Assembly: GCF_002013375.1 (NCBI RefSeq)
Contig: NZ_MAEW01000011.1
Span: forward strand, 186,001 to 250,000
Direction: 5' to 3'
Length of the DNA stretch: 64,000 nucleotides
DNA from: Mycobacterium sp. D16Q13
Lineage (GTDB): Bacteria > Actinomycetota > Actinomycetes > Mycobacteriales > Mycobacteriaceae
Of the stretch, positions 37,823-47,691 are shown one piece after another; within the stretch, counting starts at the first letter, position 1, and each line of letters starts with the position of its first letter. Made by a program: the position numbers and the translations under genes. The notes under the pieces are model-generated. The model made no database searches. It saw only the letters and a list, made by a program, of their open reading frames with translations, and had not been told where the DNA came from.

Positions 37823-37850
37823 ACCCCAGGCCCGTGCTCGTCCGCCGGAT

Positions 37851-38600
37851 CTAGCCGCCGGTGATCGTGGACCGCAGCTGCTGCATCGCTGACCCGGAGA
37901 CACTGCGGCGGGCGACGGGCGTTGGGTCGTCCTGCGGGGCGGGTTCTTGAGCCACCGCCTCGGCTTCTGCCTGAGCCATCGCCTGCGCCTGAGCCGCCTG
38001 CAGCTGCTCCAGCATCGGTTCCGGCAGTGCGACCGGCAGCGGGGTACGCACCGGGTACGGGCTGTCATCGCGGCGAACGACCGTATCGGCCACCGCGTCG
38101 CGCGCCTCCTGCGCCAGTGCGTCGAAAGTCTCGGCGGGCCCCTGCAGCACGCACCGGATCATCCACCGGTAGCCGTCAACCCCGATGAAGCGCACTGAGC
38201 CTCCGTCGGCGACTCCCACCACCTCGCGGCCCCACGGACCGTCGGTGATGGAGACCTCCGCTGCTTCCTTGCGCAGCGATTCGGCCAGCTCACCCGCGAT
38301 CTCGCGCCACAGTCCGGCAGATTTCGGCGCGGCGTAGGCAGCTACCGAGTAACGCCCGTTGGGTGTCAGCACGAAGACCGCACCGGGGGCACCCGAGGCG
38401 GTCAACTCAACCTGAATCTGTCCGGCCTCTGGCACCGGGATGAGTACCGAACCCAGGTCCAGGCGCCCGATTCCGGCATCTTCGGCACTGTCGAAGTCCT
38501 CGACTTCGTATGGGCCGTCGAATGTTTCGCCCAAGCCTGAAGCCGACGCATCGTCAGCATCGTCCAGGTCGTTAAGACCGCCACTTCGGTGTAAAGCCAT
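37851..38600 (-). CDS. DUF3710 domain-containing protein
   Basis: A 249-residue actinobacterial conserved protein, counterpart of Rv2696c. An acidic N-terminus (DLDDADDAS) precedes the conserved core with LVLGSV-like beta segments, YSVAAYAAPKSAGLWREIAGELAESL, and GVDGYRWMIRCVLQGPAE. An Ala/Gln-rich helical tail follows (about residues 200-235). ATG 38600 touches the stop of dut, so the two are cotranscribed. The function is unknown. Confidence 0.84.
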   Translation of the reverse strand: MALHRSGGLNDLDDADDASASGLGETFDGPYEVEDFDSAEDAGIGRLDLGSVLIPVPEAGQIQVELTASGAPGAVFVLTPNGRYSVAAYAAPKSAGLWREIAGELAESLRKEAAEVSITDGPWGREVVGVADGGSVRFIGVDGYRWMIRCVLQGPAETFDALAQEARDAVADTVVRRDDSPYPVRTPLPVALPEPMLEQLQAAQAQAMAQAEAEAVAQEPAPQDDPTPVARRSVSGSAMQQLRSTITGG

Positions 38601-39070
38601 CACAAACTCGCATGTCCGCCGCTGGATCCGTGCCCGCCCACACCGCGGGTGGTCACGGCCAGACCGGCCTCGTCAAAGGAATCCACTTCAACCAGCTCAG
38701 GCAACTCAACCTGCTGAACCAACAACTGCGCGATCCGGTCACCACGGGCGATGACGATCGGGGTCTCCGGGTCCACATTGATGAGGCTGAGCTTCACCTC
38801 GCCACGATACCCGGCGTCGATCGTGCCAGGACTGTTGACGATCGAAAGGCCCACGCGCGCAGCCAGGCCCGAGCGCGGATGCACCAACCCAACCATCCCG
38901 GTGGGGATGGCCACGGCGATACCGGTACCCACCAAAGCCCGGCGCCCAGGCTCGATCACGACGTCCTCGGCACTGTAGAGATCGACCCCCGCATCGTCGG
39001 CATGCGCGCGCGACGGCAGGGGGAGCTCTCGATCGAGGCGAACGATCGCCAATCTCGTAGGTGTGGGCAC
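38600..39070 (-). CDS. dut: dUTP diphosphatase
   Basis: A 156-residue trimeric dUTPase that hydrolyses dUTP to dUMP and pyrophosphate. The five conserved motifs are visible: [42 protein letters not shown] (motifs 2 and 3 with the catalytic Asp), [11 protein letters not shown] (motif 4) and the Gly-rich C-terminal [15 protein letters not shown] (motif 5). GTG 39070 is chosen by family length; the open frame to 39118 overlaps the divergent gene. Counterpart of Rv2697c. Confidence 0.95.
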   Translation of the reverse strand: MPTPTRLAIVRLDRELPLPSRAHADDAGVDLYSAEDVVIEPGRRALVGTGIAVAIPTGMVGLVHPRSGLAARVGLSIVNSPGTIDAGYRGEVKLSLINVDPETPIVIARGDRIAQLLVQQVELPELVEVDSFDEAGLAVTTRGVGGHGSSGGHASL

Positions 39071-39095
39071 GATCGCCCAGACTACCCTTGGCCGC

Positions 39096-39575
39096 GTGAC
39101 GGCCTCCCCCAACAACACGACCGATATCCGCTACGCCGAGCGGCTGTGGGTTCCGTGGTGGTGGACCCTGCCCGGCTTTGGTGCGGCAACCCTGCTCGGG
39201 CTGGAAATCAATCAGAGCATGCGCCAGCTGCCCAGCTGGGTGCCGTACCCAATCCTGTTCGCGATTGTCGCGGGAGTCCTGCTGTGGTTCAGCAGGATCC
39301 GCGTAGAGGTTGTTGCCGGACCGGATGGCGCCGCCGAACTGCGCGCGGGATCAGCGCATCTGCCGGTCAGTGTGATCGCTAAGTCTGCGGCCATTCCCGC
39401 CACCGCGAAGAGCTCGGCGCTCGGCCGTCAGCTCGATCCGGCAGCCTTCGTCGTGCACCGGGCATGGATCGGCCCGCTAGTCCTGGTGGTACTCGACGAC
39501 CCGGAAGATCCGACGCCGTACTGGCTGGTGAGCAGCCGTCACCCCGATCGGGTGCTGGCTGCCCTACGGAGCTAG
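39096..39575 (+). CDS. DUF3093 membrane protein
   Basis: A 159-residue protein, counterpart of Rv2698. Two hydrophobic segments near the N-terminus ([21 protein letters not shown] and [16 protein letters not shown]) are followed by a soluble beta-rich domain ending in [20 protein letters not shown] 39096 is used; the frame's earlier codon at 39063 overlaps the dut start region. Divergent from dut with a 25-base gap. The function is unknown. Confidence 0.82.
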   Translation: MTASPNNTTDIRYAERLWVPWWWTLPGFGAATLLGLEINQSMRQLPSWVPYPILFAIVAGVLLWFSRIRVEVVAGPDGAAELRAGSAHLPVSVIAKSAAIPATAKSSALGRQLDPAAFVVHRAWIGPLVLVVLDDPEDPTPYWLVSSRHPDRVLAALRS

Positions 39576-39606
39576 TACGCGGCTGGGCCGCGACTAGCTC
39601 CGACTC

Positions 39607-39909
39607 TCAGGCCGCGCAGTCGGTGCAGATCAGCTGGCCATTCTTCTCACTGGCCAGCCGGCTGCGGTGGTGCACCAGGAAGCAACTCGAACAGGTGAAC
39701 TCGTCAGCCTGCTTCGGGATGACCCGGACCGAAAGTTCCTCGCCGGACAGGTCGGCACCTGGTAGCTCGAACGATTCGGCGGTTTCCGCCTCATCGACAT
39801 CGACCACCGCCGACTGTGCTTCGTTACGACGAGCCTTGAGCTCCTCTAACGAGTCCTCTGACACATCGTCGGCGTCTGATCGCCTCGGAGCGTCGTAGTC
39901 GGTAGCCAT
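39607..39909 (-). CDS. DUF4193 domain-containing zinc-ribbon-like protein
   Basis: A 100-residue conserved actinobacterial protein, counterpart of Rv2699c. The C-terminal half has two cysteine pairs (CSSC near residue 74 and CTDC at the end), probably a zinc ribbon; the N-terminal half is acidic. The function is unknown; it is almost universally kept in actinobacteria. It is divergent from cei, and a CRP-type site lies between them. Confidence 0.87.
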   Translation of the reverse strand: MATDYDAPRRSDADDVSEDSLEELKARRNEAQSAVVDVDEAETAESFELPGADLSGEELSVRVIPKQADEFTCSSCFLVHHRSRLASEKNGQLICTDCAA

Positions 39910-40028
39910 GCGTCCATCCCCTTATCACCATCTCGTCTTCAAGCTTCTGCATTAGGCGCAGCAAGGCTTTGTACCAGGCTGAAACGGACACCACAAACTA
40001 TTAGTGCCCGGATCCCGTCGGTTCTTTG

Positions 40029-40044
40029 TGTGATTTGCATCACA
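40029..40044. promoter_or_regulatory. CRP/Cmr-type binding site
   Basis: TGTGATTTGCATCACA is a perfect match to the mycobacterial CRP consensus TGTGA-N6-TCACA. It lies 59 bases upstream of the cei start and 120 bases upstream of the divergent DUF4193 start. cAMP-dependent control of one or both genes is inferred. Confidence 0.7.
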
Positions 40045-40102
40045 GGGCAGTGGACACCCAGTCTATTTCGCCGTCTGTCGCCTGGAAGTCAGCTGGCCTA
40101 GA

Positions 40103-40759
40103 GTGCCATCCGTGGTCGCAGACATCACCGAGGGCACCTCGGTAGACAAGTACGGGCGCCCGTTCCGCCGTAGGAACTATTTGCCAGCGCTATGCGTGGG
40201 GATAGTGCTCCTGGTCGTCACGGTATTCGTCTGGGCGTCGGCGCTCACCCAGGAAGCACCGGTCAAGGAGGCGACGGCATGCAACCCGCCCGCTCAGCAG
40301 ACCGAGCCCGGGTCCGGGACCATCGGTAAGCCGGTGTCACGCTCCTCGTTGTCGGGAACCACGCCGGCGACGCTCAACAACGTCAAGGCACGTGTCCTCA
40401 ATGCCAACGGCCAGGCCGGTCAGGCCGGGGATGTATCCACCGCGCTGCGCGATCTGGGATTCCCCTCACCGACCGCCGATAACGACCCCTTCTACCCCAG
40501 CGGATCGCGGCTGAACTGCGTCGGACAGATTCGTTTCGGGGAATCCGGATACGCCAACGCCCTGACGCTCTCGCTGGTCGCGCCGTGTGTCGAGTTCGTC
40601 GAGGACAAGCGATCCGACGATTCGGTGGATCTGGCGCTGGGCAGCGAGTTCACCGAACTCGCTGCCGGTAACGCGGTGACCTCGGCGCTCAACAGCCTCA
40701 AATCCGGTAACCAGGCCAACTCTGATCTCATCCTCAAGGCGCGGCAGAGCACCTGTTAG
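40103..40759 (+). CDS. cei: Envelope integrity protein Cei
   Basis: A 218-residue membrane-anchored protein with one N-terminal helix (LPALCVGIVLLVVTVFVWASAL, about residues 27-48) and an extracytoplasmic LytR_C-like domain (KARVLNANGQAGQAGDVSTALRDLGF). Counterpart of Rv2700, where loss affects cell envelope integrity. GTG 40103 is used; GTG 40112 is close by. The stop overlaps the convergent suhB by four bases. A CRP-type site lies upstream. Confidence 0.88.
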   Translation: MPSVVADITEGTSVDKYGRPFRRRNYLPALCVGIVLLVVTVFVWASALTQEAPVKEATACNPPAQQTEPGSGTIGKPVSRSSLSGTTPATLNNVKARVLNANGQAGQAGDVSTALRDLGFPSPTADNDPFYPSGSRLNCVGQIRFGESGYANALTLSLVAPCVEFVEDKRSDDSVDLALGSEFTELAAGNAVTSALNSLKSGNQANSDLILKARQSTC

Positions 40760-41601
40760 CCGGGAATCGGCGCCATCGCGCCGATATCGGTCAAGAGCTG
40801 CCCGAATTCCTCGGCGATCCCGGGCGCCATGGCCGCGATGAGGGTGCCGTCGGCGCTCCGGGCGTCCGCGTCGGGCAGCACGAGCACCGCACCGGCCTCA
40901 CGTGCGATGAGAACACCGGCGGCCCAGTCCCACGGCCCCAGTCCGTGCTCGTACTGGGCATCAACGCGCCCCTCTGCCACCGCACACAGATCCAGCGCCG
41001 CCGATCCGATCCGGCGCACGTCACGCACCCTGGGCAAGAGCTGCGCGATCAGTTGAGCCTGACGTTCTCGCCGCACCGTCGAATACGCGAAGCCCGTAGC
41101 CACCAGGGCCAGCCGCGCCTCCCGCACTGGATTGCACACCAAGGGCCACTGCAGGCCATTGGCCTCACGCACGGTCGCGCCAAGGCCTGAGGCCGCCGAG
41201 AAGACGCGGTCGGCCGCGACGTCGGCTACCGCCGCCGCTACCGATATCCCGTCCACCTGAGCGGCCACTGACACGGCATACGCGGGAATGCCGTAGACGA
41301 AGTTGACCGTGCCGTCGATCGGATCGATCACCCAGCGCACGTGCGATGAGCCGCTCGCGCCCCCTCCGGTGACTCCGTCCTCCTCGCCCAGGATCGCGTC
41401 CTCGGGGCGCAACGCCGACAGCCGACGGCGCAGCAGCCGTTCACATTCGGTATCGACGAGAGTCACCGGGTCTGTCTCGGAAGTCTTGGTCCGCACGGAG
41501 GCCGCCCAATCGACGGTCCCGCGACGATGCCGTACGAATTCGGCGGCCTCGGACGCCAGCCGCACCGCTACCGAACGCAACGCTCCCGGATCGATTCCCA
41601 C
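40756..41601 (-). CDS. suhB: Inositol monophosphatase family protein
   Basis: A 281-residue Mg2+/Li+-sensitive phosphatase. Metal motifs are in order: DTECERLLRRRL, ILGEEDG, VIDPIDGTVNFVYGIPAY (the DPIDGT signature) and GPWDWAAGVLIAREAGA. It probably releases inositol from inositol-1-phosphate for phosphatidylinositol and mycothiol synthesis. GTG 41601 is the start. Counterpart of Rv2701c. Confidence 0.93.
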   Translation of the reverse strand: MGIDPGALRSVAVRLASEAAEFVRHRRGTVDWAASVRTKTSETDPVTLVDTECERLLRRRLSALRPEDAILGEEDGVTGGGASGSSHVRWVIDPIDGTVNFVYGIPAYAVSVAAQVDGISVAAAVADVAADRVFSAASGLGATVREANGLQWPLVCNPVREARLALVATGFAYSTVRRERQAQLIAQLLPRVRDVRRIGSAALDLCAVAEGRVDAQYEHGLGPWDWAAGVLIAREAGAVLVLPDADARSADGTLIAAMAPGIAEEFGQLLTDIGAMAPIPG

Positions 41602-41736
41602 GCGTCTATCGCAGCACAGCCATGAGCGTCACGCGCGGCGTCCCCCGGGGCATTAGGGTGTCACTCGCATTCAGTCTGTTCCGGCTGTGTTCGACCGTGT
41701 TCGGCAGCCATCTAGACCCAGGGCCAAGGAGCGCCG

Positions 41737-42540
41737 ATGACCGCCACCGAATCCGGACCGTCCGCACCTGCGACGCAAGCAGGCGAGACCACGCAGCAAG
41801 GGTTCGGCATCGATGTCGGCGGCAGCGGCATCAAGGGCGCGATCGTGGATCTGACTACCGGCGAGATGATCGGCGAACGGGTCAAATACCCCACTCCCCA
41901 GCCCGCCACGCCGACGGCCGTCGCCGAGACCATCGCCACAGTCGTGCGTGATTTCTCCTGGACAGGGCCCGTTGGCGTGACCTACCCGGGCGTGATCGTG
42001 CATGGCGAGGCGCGTACCGCCGCGAACGTCGACAAATCGTGGTTGGGCGTCAACGTCCACGACATCATCAGCGCCGAATTGAACGGCCAAACCGTCACCG
42101 TGCTCAATGACGCCGATGCCGCCGGAATGGCCGAGGACCGGTACGGAGCGGGCAAGGATCAGTCCGGCCTGGTCGTCCTCCTGACGTTCGGAACCGGGAT
42201 CGGTTCCGCCGTCCTTCATAACGGAATCCTGTTGCCCAACACCGAGTTCGGACATATCGAGGTCGACGGCATGGAGGCCGAGCATCGTGCGGCGTCGTCG
42301 GTGAAGGAAAAGAACGATTGGAGCTACAAGCAGTGGGCTCCCGAGGTCACCAAGGTCTTGGAGGCGGTGGAGAACGCGCTGTGGCCCGATCTGTTCATCG
42401 TGGGCGGAGGCATCAGCCGCAAGGCCGACAAGTGGGTGCCGCTGCTGACGAATAGAACCCCGGTGGTGGCCGCTGCGCTGCAGAACACAGCGGGAATCGT
42501 CGGCGCGGCGATGGCCGCACACGCTGGCGTTTCACCTTAG
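41737..42540 (+). CDS. ppgK: Polyphosphate glucokinase
   Basis: A 267-residue ROK-family sugar kinase that phosphorylates glucose with polyphosphate or ATP. The phosphate motif GFGIDVGGSGIKGAIVDL is at about residues 22-39; LTFGTGIGSAVLHNG and the C-terminal LFIVGGGISRKADKW complete the actin-like fold. It lies directly upstream of sigA on the same strand, with a 162-base gap that carries the likely sigA promoter. Counterpart of Rv2702. Confidence 0.95.
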   Translation: MTATESGPSAPATQAGETTQQGFGIDVGGSGIKGAIVDLTTGEMIGERVKYPTPQPATPTAVAETIATVVRDFSWTGPVGVTYPGVIVHGEARTAANVDKSWLGVNVHDIISAELNGQTVTVLNDADAAGMAEDRYGAGKDQSGLVVLLTFGTGIGSAVLHNGILLPNTEFGHIEVDGMEAEHRAASSVKEKNDWSYKQWAPEVTKVLEAVENALWPDLFIVGGGISRKADKWVPLLTNRTPVVAAALQNTAGIVGAAMAAHAGVSP

Positions 42541-42569
42541 CTTTTTCACAGGTTCTGCGCTGTTGTCGT

Positions 42570-42575
42570 TACAAT
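42570..42575 (+). promoter_or_regulatory. Likely -10 element of the sigA promoter
   Basis: TACAAT matches the SigA -10 consensus and lies 128 bases before the sigA start in an otherwise non-coding stretch. A TTCACA at 42545-42550 is a possible -35 at a 19-base spacing, longer than usual. Confidence 0.45.
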
Positions 42576-42702
42576 GGCAAGCAGATAGCCGCACGCAGGG
42601 CCACGCAGGTGCTCCCCGGCAGCGACGAACATCAAGCAGACAGCCAAATTCTCGATTTTGCATGCCCATGCGCGTCGAAGAAGTAGCCAGGAAAGGGCGT
42701 AC

Positions 42703-44103
<1,401 letters not shown>

Positions 44104-44268
44104 AGCCCCTTCCGCGCTGGCGGGGATGGGCGTGCGGGTATTCACAGTGGGGTGACAGGCCAGTCACAGGTTTCGATCACGGCAAGAACAACTGGCGAAT
44201 TCAGAACCTGTCACCTCTACTGTCGAAACTCCTGCTAGACGTACAAATACCCGCCAGGAGCCCCTCCC

Positions 44269-45234
44269 GTGATCAAACTTCTCATCTTTACCCTTGTGGG
44301 TCTTGGCGCCCAGATCGTCGACGGGACGCTCGGTATGGCGTTCGGGGTGACGGCGACGACGCTGCTGGTATTCACCGGTGTCGGCGCCGCCCACGCCAGT
44401 GCGGCCGTGCACTTCGCCGAGGTCGCCACCACGCTGGCCTCGGGTGTCTCCCACTGGCGGTTCGGCAATGTCGACAAGCGTGTCCTGCTGCGATTGGGCA
44501 TACCCGGCGGCATCGGCGCGTTCCTCGGGGCGACCGTGCTGTCACGGCTGTCCACGGAGTCCGCGGCCCCGATCACGGCAGGGATCTTGCTGGCCATCGG
44601 CGTGTACCTCATCTACCGATTCAGCACCAACCCGCCGCGTGGGAACTACGCGCCGACGACCCCGTTCTCGGCGAGATTCCTGGCCCCGCTGGGCCTGTTC
44701 GGCGGATTCATCGACGCCTCCGGTGGTGGTGGTTGGGGACCCATCACGACCAGCACGTTACTTACGAGCGGAAAGGCCGCTCCCCGCACGGTGATCGGCT
44801 CGGTAAGCGCCTCGGAGTTCATCGTCGCCGTCTCGGCGAGCATCGGCTTCCTGTTCGGGCTCGGCTCTGAGTTCTTCAACAATCTGATCGTGATCGCCGG
44901 GCTGGCCCTGGGCGGCGTGATCGCCGCGCCGATCGCCGCCTGGCTTGTCTCGCGCGTCAACTCGGTGGTGCTCGGCACCGCAGTCGGCGGCGTACTGGTG
45001 CTGACCAACGCCCGCACACTGCTGCGCTACTTCGACACTCCCGACTCGGTGCGTACGCCTATCTACCTGGTGATCGTCATCGCCTGGGCGGCACTGGTCG
45101 CGTACACGTGGCGCAAGGCCAAGCTCACCCCGGCCGAAGCCGCGGGAGACCTCAGCGAGATCGCCGGGGGCGCGGAAACCCCACGGGCGCCGGCAGACAC
45201 GCCCGGCGACGATATCGCCGCCACCCCGAAGTAA
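44269..45234 (+). CDS. TSUP family sulfite exporter TauE/SafE-like permease
   Basis: A 321-residue membrane protein with about eight hydrophobic segments in two similar halves. The repeat motif appears as QIVDGTLGMAFGVTATT near the N-terminus and GGFIDASGGGGWGPITTSTLL in the second half. GTG 44269 starts the gene, and a hydrophilic tail ends it. TSUP proteins move sulfite, sulfoacetate or similar small anions; the substrate here is unknown. It follows sigA after a 165-base gap with no obvious hairpin terminator. Confidence 0.88.
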   Translation: MIKLLIFTLVGLGAQIVDGTLGMAFGVTATTLLVFTGVGAAHASAAVHFAEVATTLASGVSHWRFGNVDKRVLLRLGIPGGIGAFLGATVLSRLSTESAAPITAGILLAIGVYLIYRFSTNPPRGNYAPTTPFSARFLAPLGLFGGFIDASGGGGWGPITTSTLLTSGKAAPRTVIGSVSASEFIVAVSASIGFLFGLGSEFFNNLIVIAGLALGGVIAAPIAAWLVSRVNSVVLGTAVGGVLVLTNARTLLRYFDTPDSVRTPIYLVIVIAWAALVAYTWRKAKLTPAEAAGDLSEIAGGAETPRAPADTPGDDIAATPK

Positions 45235-45366
45235 CGGCCAATAGCCAGACCCGCGGTGATCCGCGCGGGAATGGAGTAGCCCGCTACGCATGTCGAGCGG
45301 GTGCGCACGCGCACAGCATGGTGCCAACCCGGTGACCGTCATCGGGCTGGAATCGAAGGACACACC

Positions 45367-46305
45367 ATGACCGCAACACTCGACACCGAGGTCACCGCGC
45401 CTCCTCCCCTGGACGGTGAAGTAGCCGATCGACGCAGCAAGTTCCGCAAACTGACCACCGAGACTGCCAAGGATCCGTACGCAGAACGAGCCTTCCTCGC
45501 ATCGAAGCTGGCTGTGCTGCAATCACATCCGAAGCTCTCAGCGGCCACCCGCCGCGAGGCTGAGGCAACGCTGGCCGAGGCCGCGGGGGTGGCGGACATC
45601 GCCGAACTCGCCGCCGGAATAACCCCGCCTCCAGGCGGAGTCGGCTACGGCATGTTCTACACGAACAGCTTTCGCACCCGCTTCGCGCGCGGCACCTCGT
45701 TCTACTACGAGATCGTCTGCCCACATCAGCCCGGCGGGAACGTGGCCGACTACCTGTACCTGACCGCCACCAACCGAGCACAAAAGGGTGTCGAGGCGTT
45801 CGTGTCGTACCACGCGCAGGACATCGCCCGATTCAAGGTCTTCGACTGGGCGCGCTCAGATCACTGGCAGACCGACATCCCGTTCGCGAATCTGACGTCG
45901 TACCTGCGCAGCACCTCGTCACACGGCTGGGGCCTGCAGACACTGCTCGTGTGGAATCAGTCCTTCGAAATCGCGCCGAACCGGTGGCGCAACGAAGTAC
46001 TGCTCCACAACCGTGCGGCGAACCGTTGGGATCTCGTGTACCGCTTCGACTATCAGTCCACTACCGCCGAACAGACCTCCGGTTGGGTCGGCAGCTGGGG
46101 ACCGATCGTCGAGACATTCCAGAACAGCTACACGAACACCCGCTGGCTTGGATTCCTCAACACCATGCTGGTCGGCCGCGATGCCGCCGGCAACTGGGGA
46201 CAATGGGCGCTGCTGCGTGCGGCCGACTCGACCATACGCAATGACGGACATGGTTTCTCACCACTGTTCCTGGACCCGAATTACTCTTTCGTGGTCAAGA
46301 GTTGA
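45367..46305 (+). CDS. Unrecognised protein: helical N-terminal module plus beta-rich domain
   Basis: A 312-residue protein that I do not recognise. Residues about 20-75 form a charged helical module beginning ADRRSKFRKL. From about residue 88 the sequence becomes rich in aromatic residues and beta strands (GYGMFYTNSFRTRF, TSFYYEIVCP, NRWDLVYRFDYQ), like a beta-sandwich or lectin-like domain. No signal peptide or transmembrane helix is present. ATG 45367 follows an upstream GTG-rich frame that lacks a start. The next gene, 20 bases downstream, encodes a stand-alone version of the N-terminal module. Proteins acting together is the natural inference; the function is unknown. Confidence 0.72.
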   Translation: MTATLDTEVTAPPPLDGEVADRRSKFRKLTTETAKDPYAERAFLASKLAVLQSHPKLSAATRREAEATLAEAAGVADIAELAAGITPPPGGVGYGMFYTNSFRTRFARGTSFYYEIVCPHQPGGNVADYLYLTATNRAQKGVEAFVSYHAQDIARFKVFDWARSDHWQTDIPFANLTSYLRSTSSHGWGLQTLLVWNQSFEIAPNRWRNEVLLHNRAANRWDLVYRFDYQSTTAEQTSGWVGSWGPIVETFQNSYTNTRWLGFLNTMLVGRDAAGNWGQWALLRAADSTIRNDGHGFSPLFLDPNYSFVVKS

Positions 46306-46325
46306 CCGGTCAGGAGCAGCCGATC

Positions 46326-46535
46326 ATGAGTGATAACGGATCGCCTCCCCCTCCCGGTACCGGCCCCATCGCCGATCGGCGCCAGGAGTTCGAAGAACTC
46401 AGCCGCCGGCACCGGGAAGGGGCGGATGACCGCGCGTTCATCGAGCACAAGATCGAGATCGTCGCCAGCGATCCCGATCTCACCGCAGAGGAGAAGGCCG
46501 CCGCGATCGCCGAACTGCGGCGTGCGCTGGAATGA
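46326..46535 (+). CDS. Small protein homologous to the N-terminal module of the preceding gene
   Basis: A 69-residue protein: Pro-rich start, then PIADRRQEFEELSRRH and DRAFIEHKIEIVASDPDLTA, ending in a helix. It aligns with residues about 19-73 of the upstream protein (ADRR-x-F, RAF-x-x-x-K, P-x-L-x-A pattern). ATG 46326 has AGGAG before it; the TTG at 46302 in frame is less likely. It is in the same operon. The function is unknown; a partner or regulator of the larger protein is possible. Confidence 0.75.
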   Translation: MSDNGSPPPPGTGPIADRRQEFEELSRRHREGADDRAFIEHKIEIVASDPDLTAEEKAAAIAELRRALE

Positions 46536-46607
46536 CGTTCGCGACACCCCACGGCCGGATCCACCGGCAGCAGCAACCTGTCGGTGGGTCCGGCCATACT
46601 GGGCAGT

Positions 46608-47141
46608 GTGAGCACTGTCGGCCACTGCTTCTTCGACACCGCCATCGGCACCTGCGCCATCGCGTGGAGTGACAACGGCATCGTCGCCTTGCAGCTGCCC
46701 GAGCACGATGATGCGGCCACCCTGGCCAGGATCCGACGTCCTGCGGGAAGCGAACAGGTACCGCCTCCCTTCGTCGCCGAAGCGATCGACGGCCTGACGC
46801 GCGTCCTTGCCGGCAAGGACGACGATCTGCGGTGGGTTCAACTGGATCTGGACGGCATCACCGATTTCGATCGCGAGGTGTACGCCGTAACCAGGGCCAT
46901 CGGGCCCGGCACGACCCGCAGCTACGGTGAGGTGGCAGCAGCCGTCGGCGCGCCGGGCGCCGCGCAAGCCGTCGGACAGTCGTTGGGCCGCAATCCGATT
47001 CCACTGCTCGTCCCCTGCCACCGCGTGCTGGCCGCCGATCACAGCCTGCATGGCTTCTCCGCCTACGGTGGCGTCGTCACCAAGCGCGAACTGCTCAGGC
47101 TCGAACACACCCCCGGTTTCGACGACCCCACGCTGTTCTGA
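46608..47141 (+). CDS. ogt: Methylated-DNA-[protein]-cysteine S-methyltransferase
   Basis: A 177-residue suicide DNA-repair protein that takes the alkyl group from O6-alkylguanine. The acceptor cysteine is in VPCHRVLAADHSLHGFSAYGG, with GPGTTRSYGEVAAAVGAPGAAQAVGQSLGRNP forming the DNA-binding helix-turn-helix and arginine finger upstream. GTG 46608 is chosen. The position differs from M. tuberculosis ogt, which is elsewhere in that genome. Confidence 0.93.
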   Translation: MSTVGHCFFDTAIGTCAIAWSDNGIVALQLPEHDDAATLARIRRPAGSEQVPPPFVAEAIDGLTRVLAGKDDDLRWVQLDLDGITDFDREVYAVTRAIGPGTTRSYGEVAAAVGAPGAAQAVGQSLGRNPIPLLVPCHRVLAADHSLHGFSAYGGVVTKRELLRLEHTPGFDDPTLF

Positions 47142-47208
47142 CGCGAAAGACACAGCGCGGGTCTACGCTCTAGCGCATCAAGATTCGGCCACCGCATCGG
47201 GAGAACTC

Positions 47209-47691
47209 ATGACCGGTTTGTATGTAGCTGCACTTCTCATCGGAATCGTCGCGGGTCTGCGCGCGATGACTCCGCTTGCCGTGTTGAGTTGGGCGGCCTT
47301 CGCCAAATGCCTTCTAGTGGAAGGTACCTGGGCATCATTTTTGGCCAGTCTGATCGTCGCCATCATCACCACGGTGCTGGCCGTGGGCGAGATCGTCAAC
47401 GACAAACTGCCCAAGACACCGAGCCGTAAGGCGCCACCCGCGTTCGCGGCACGCGTGGTGCTCGGCGCCTTCTACGGGGCGGTGTTCGGCACTCTGGCCG
47501 GCGGGACCTCCCCCGGACTCATCATCGGCCTTCTACTCGGCGCGGTGGGTGCGGTGATCGGCACGCTCGGCGGGGCATGGGCGCGGGGCAAGCTGGCAGG
47601 GGCCTTCGGTAAGGATCTGCCCGCGGCGCTCACCGAGGACGTCGTCACCGTCGCGGCGGCCGTGGCGATCACCCTGGTGCTCGCCACGTGA
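47209..47691 (+). CDS. DUF4126-like membrane protein
   Basis: A 160-residue protein with several hydrophobic segments (MTGLYVAALLIGIVAGLRAMTPLAVLSW, ASFLASLIVAIITTVLA, and a Gly/Ala-rich C-terminal half). The layout resembles DUF4126 proteins, which have no known function. ATG 47209 has GGGAG upstream and gives the expected N-terminal helix. The stop overlaps the next start (GTGA), so it is coupled to the flavin disulfide reductase. Confidence 0.75.
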   Translation: MTGLYVAALLIGIVAGLRAMTPLAVLSWAAFAKCLLVEGTWASFLASLIVAIITTVLAVGEIVNDKLPKTPSRKAPPAFAARVVLGAFYGAVFGTLAGGTSPGLIIGLLLGAVGAVIGTLGGAWARGKLAGAFGKDLPAALTEDVVTVAAAVAITLVLAT

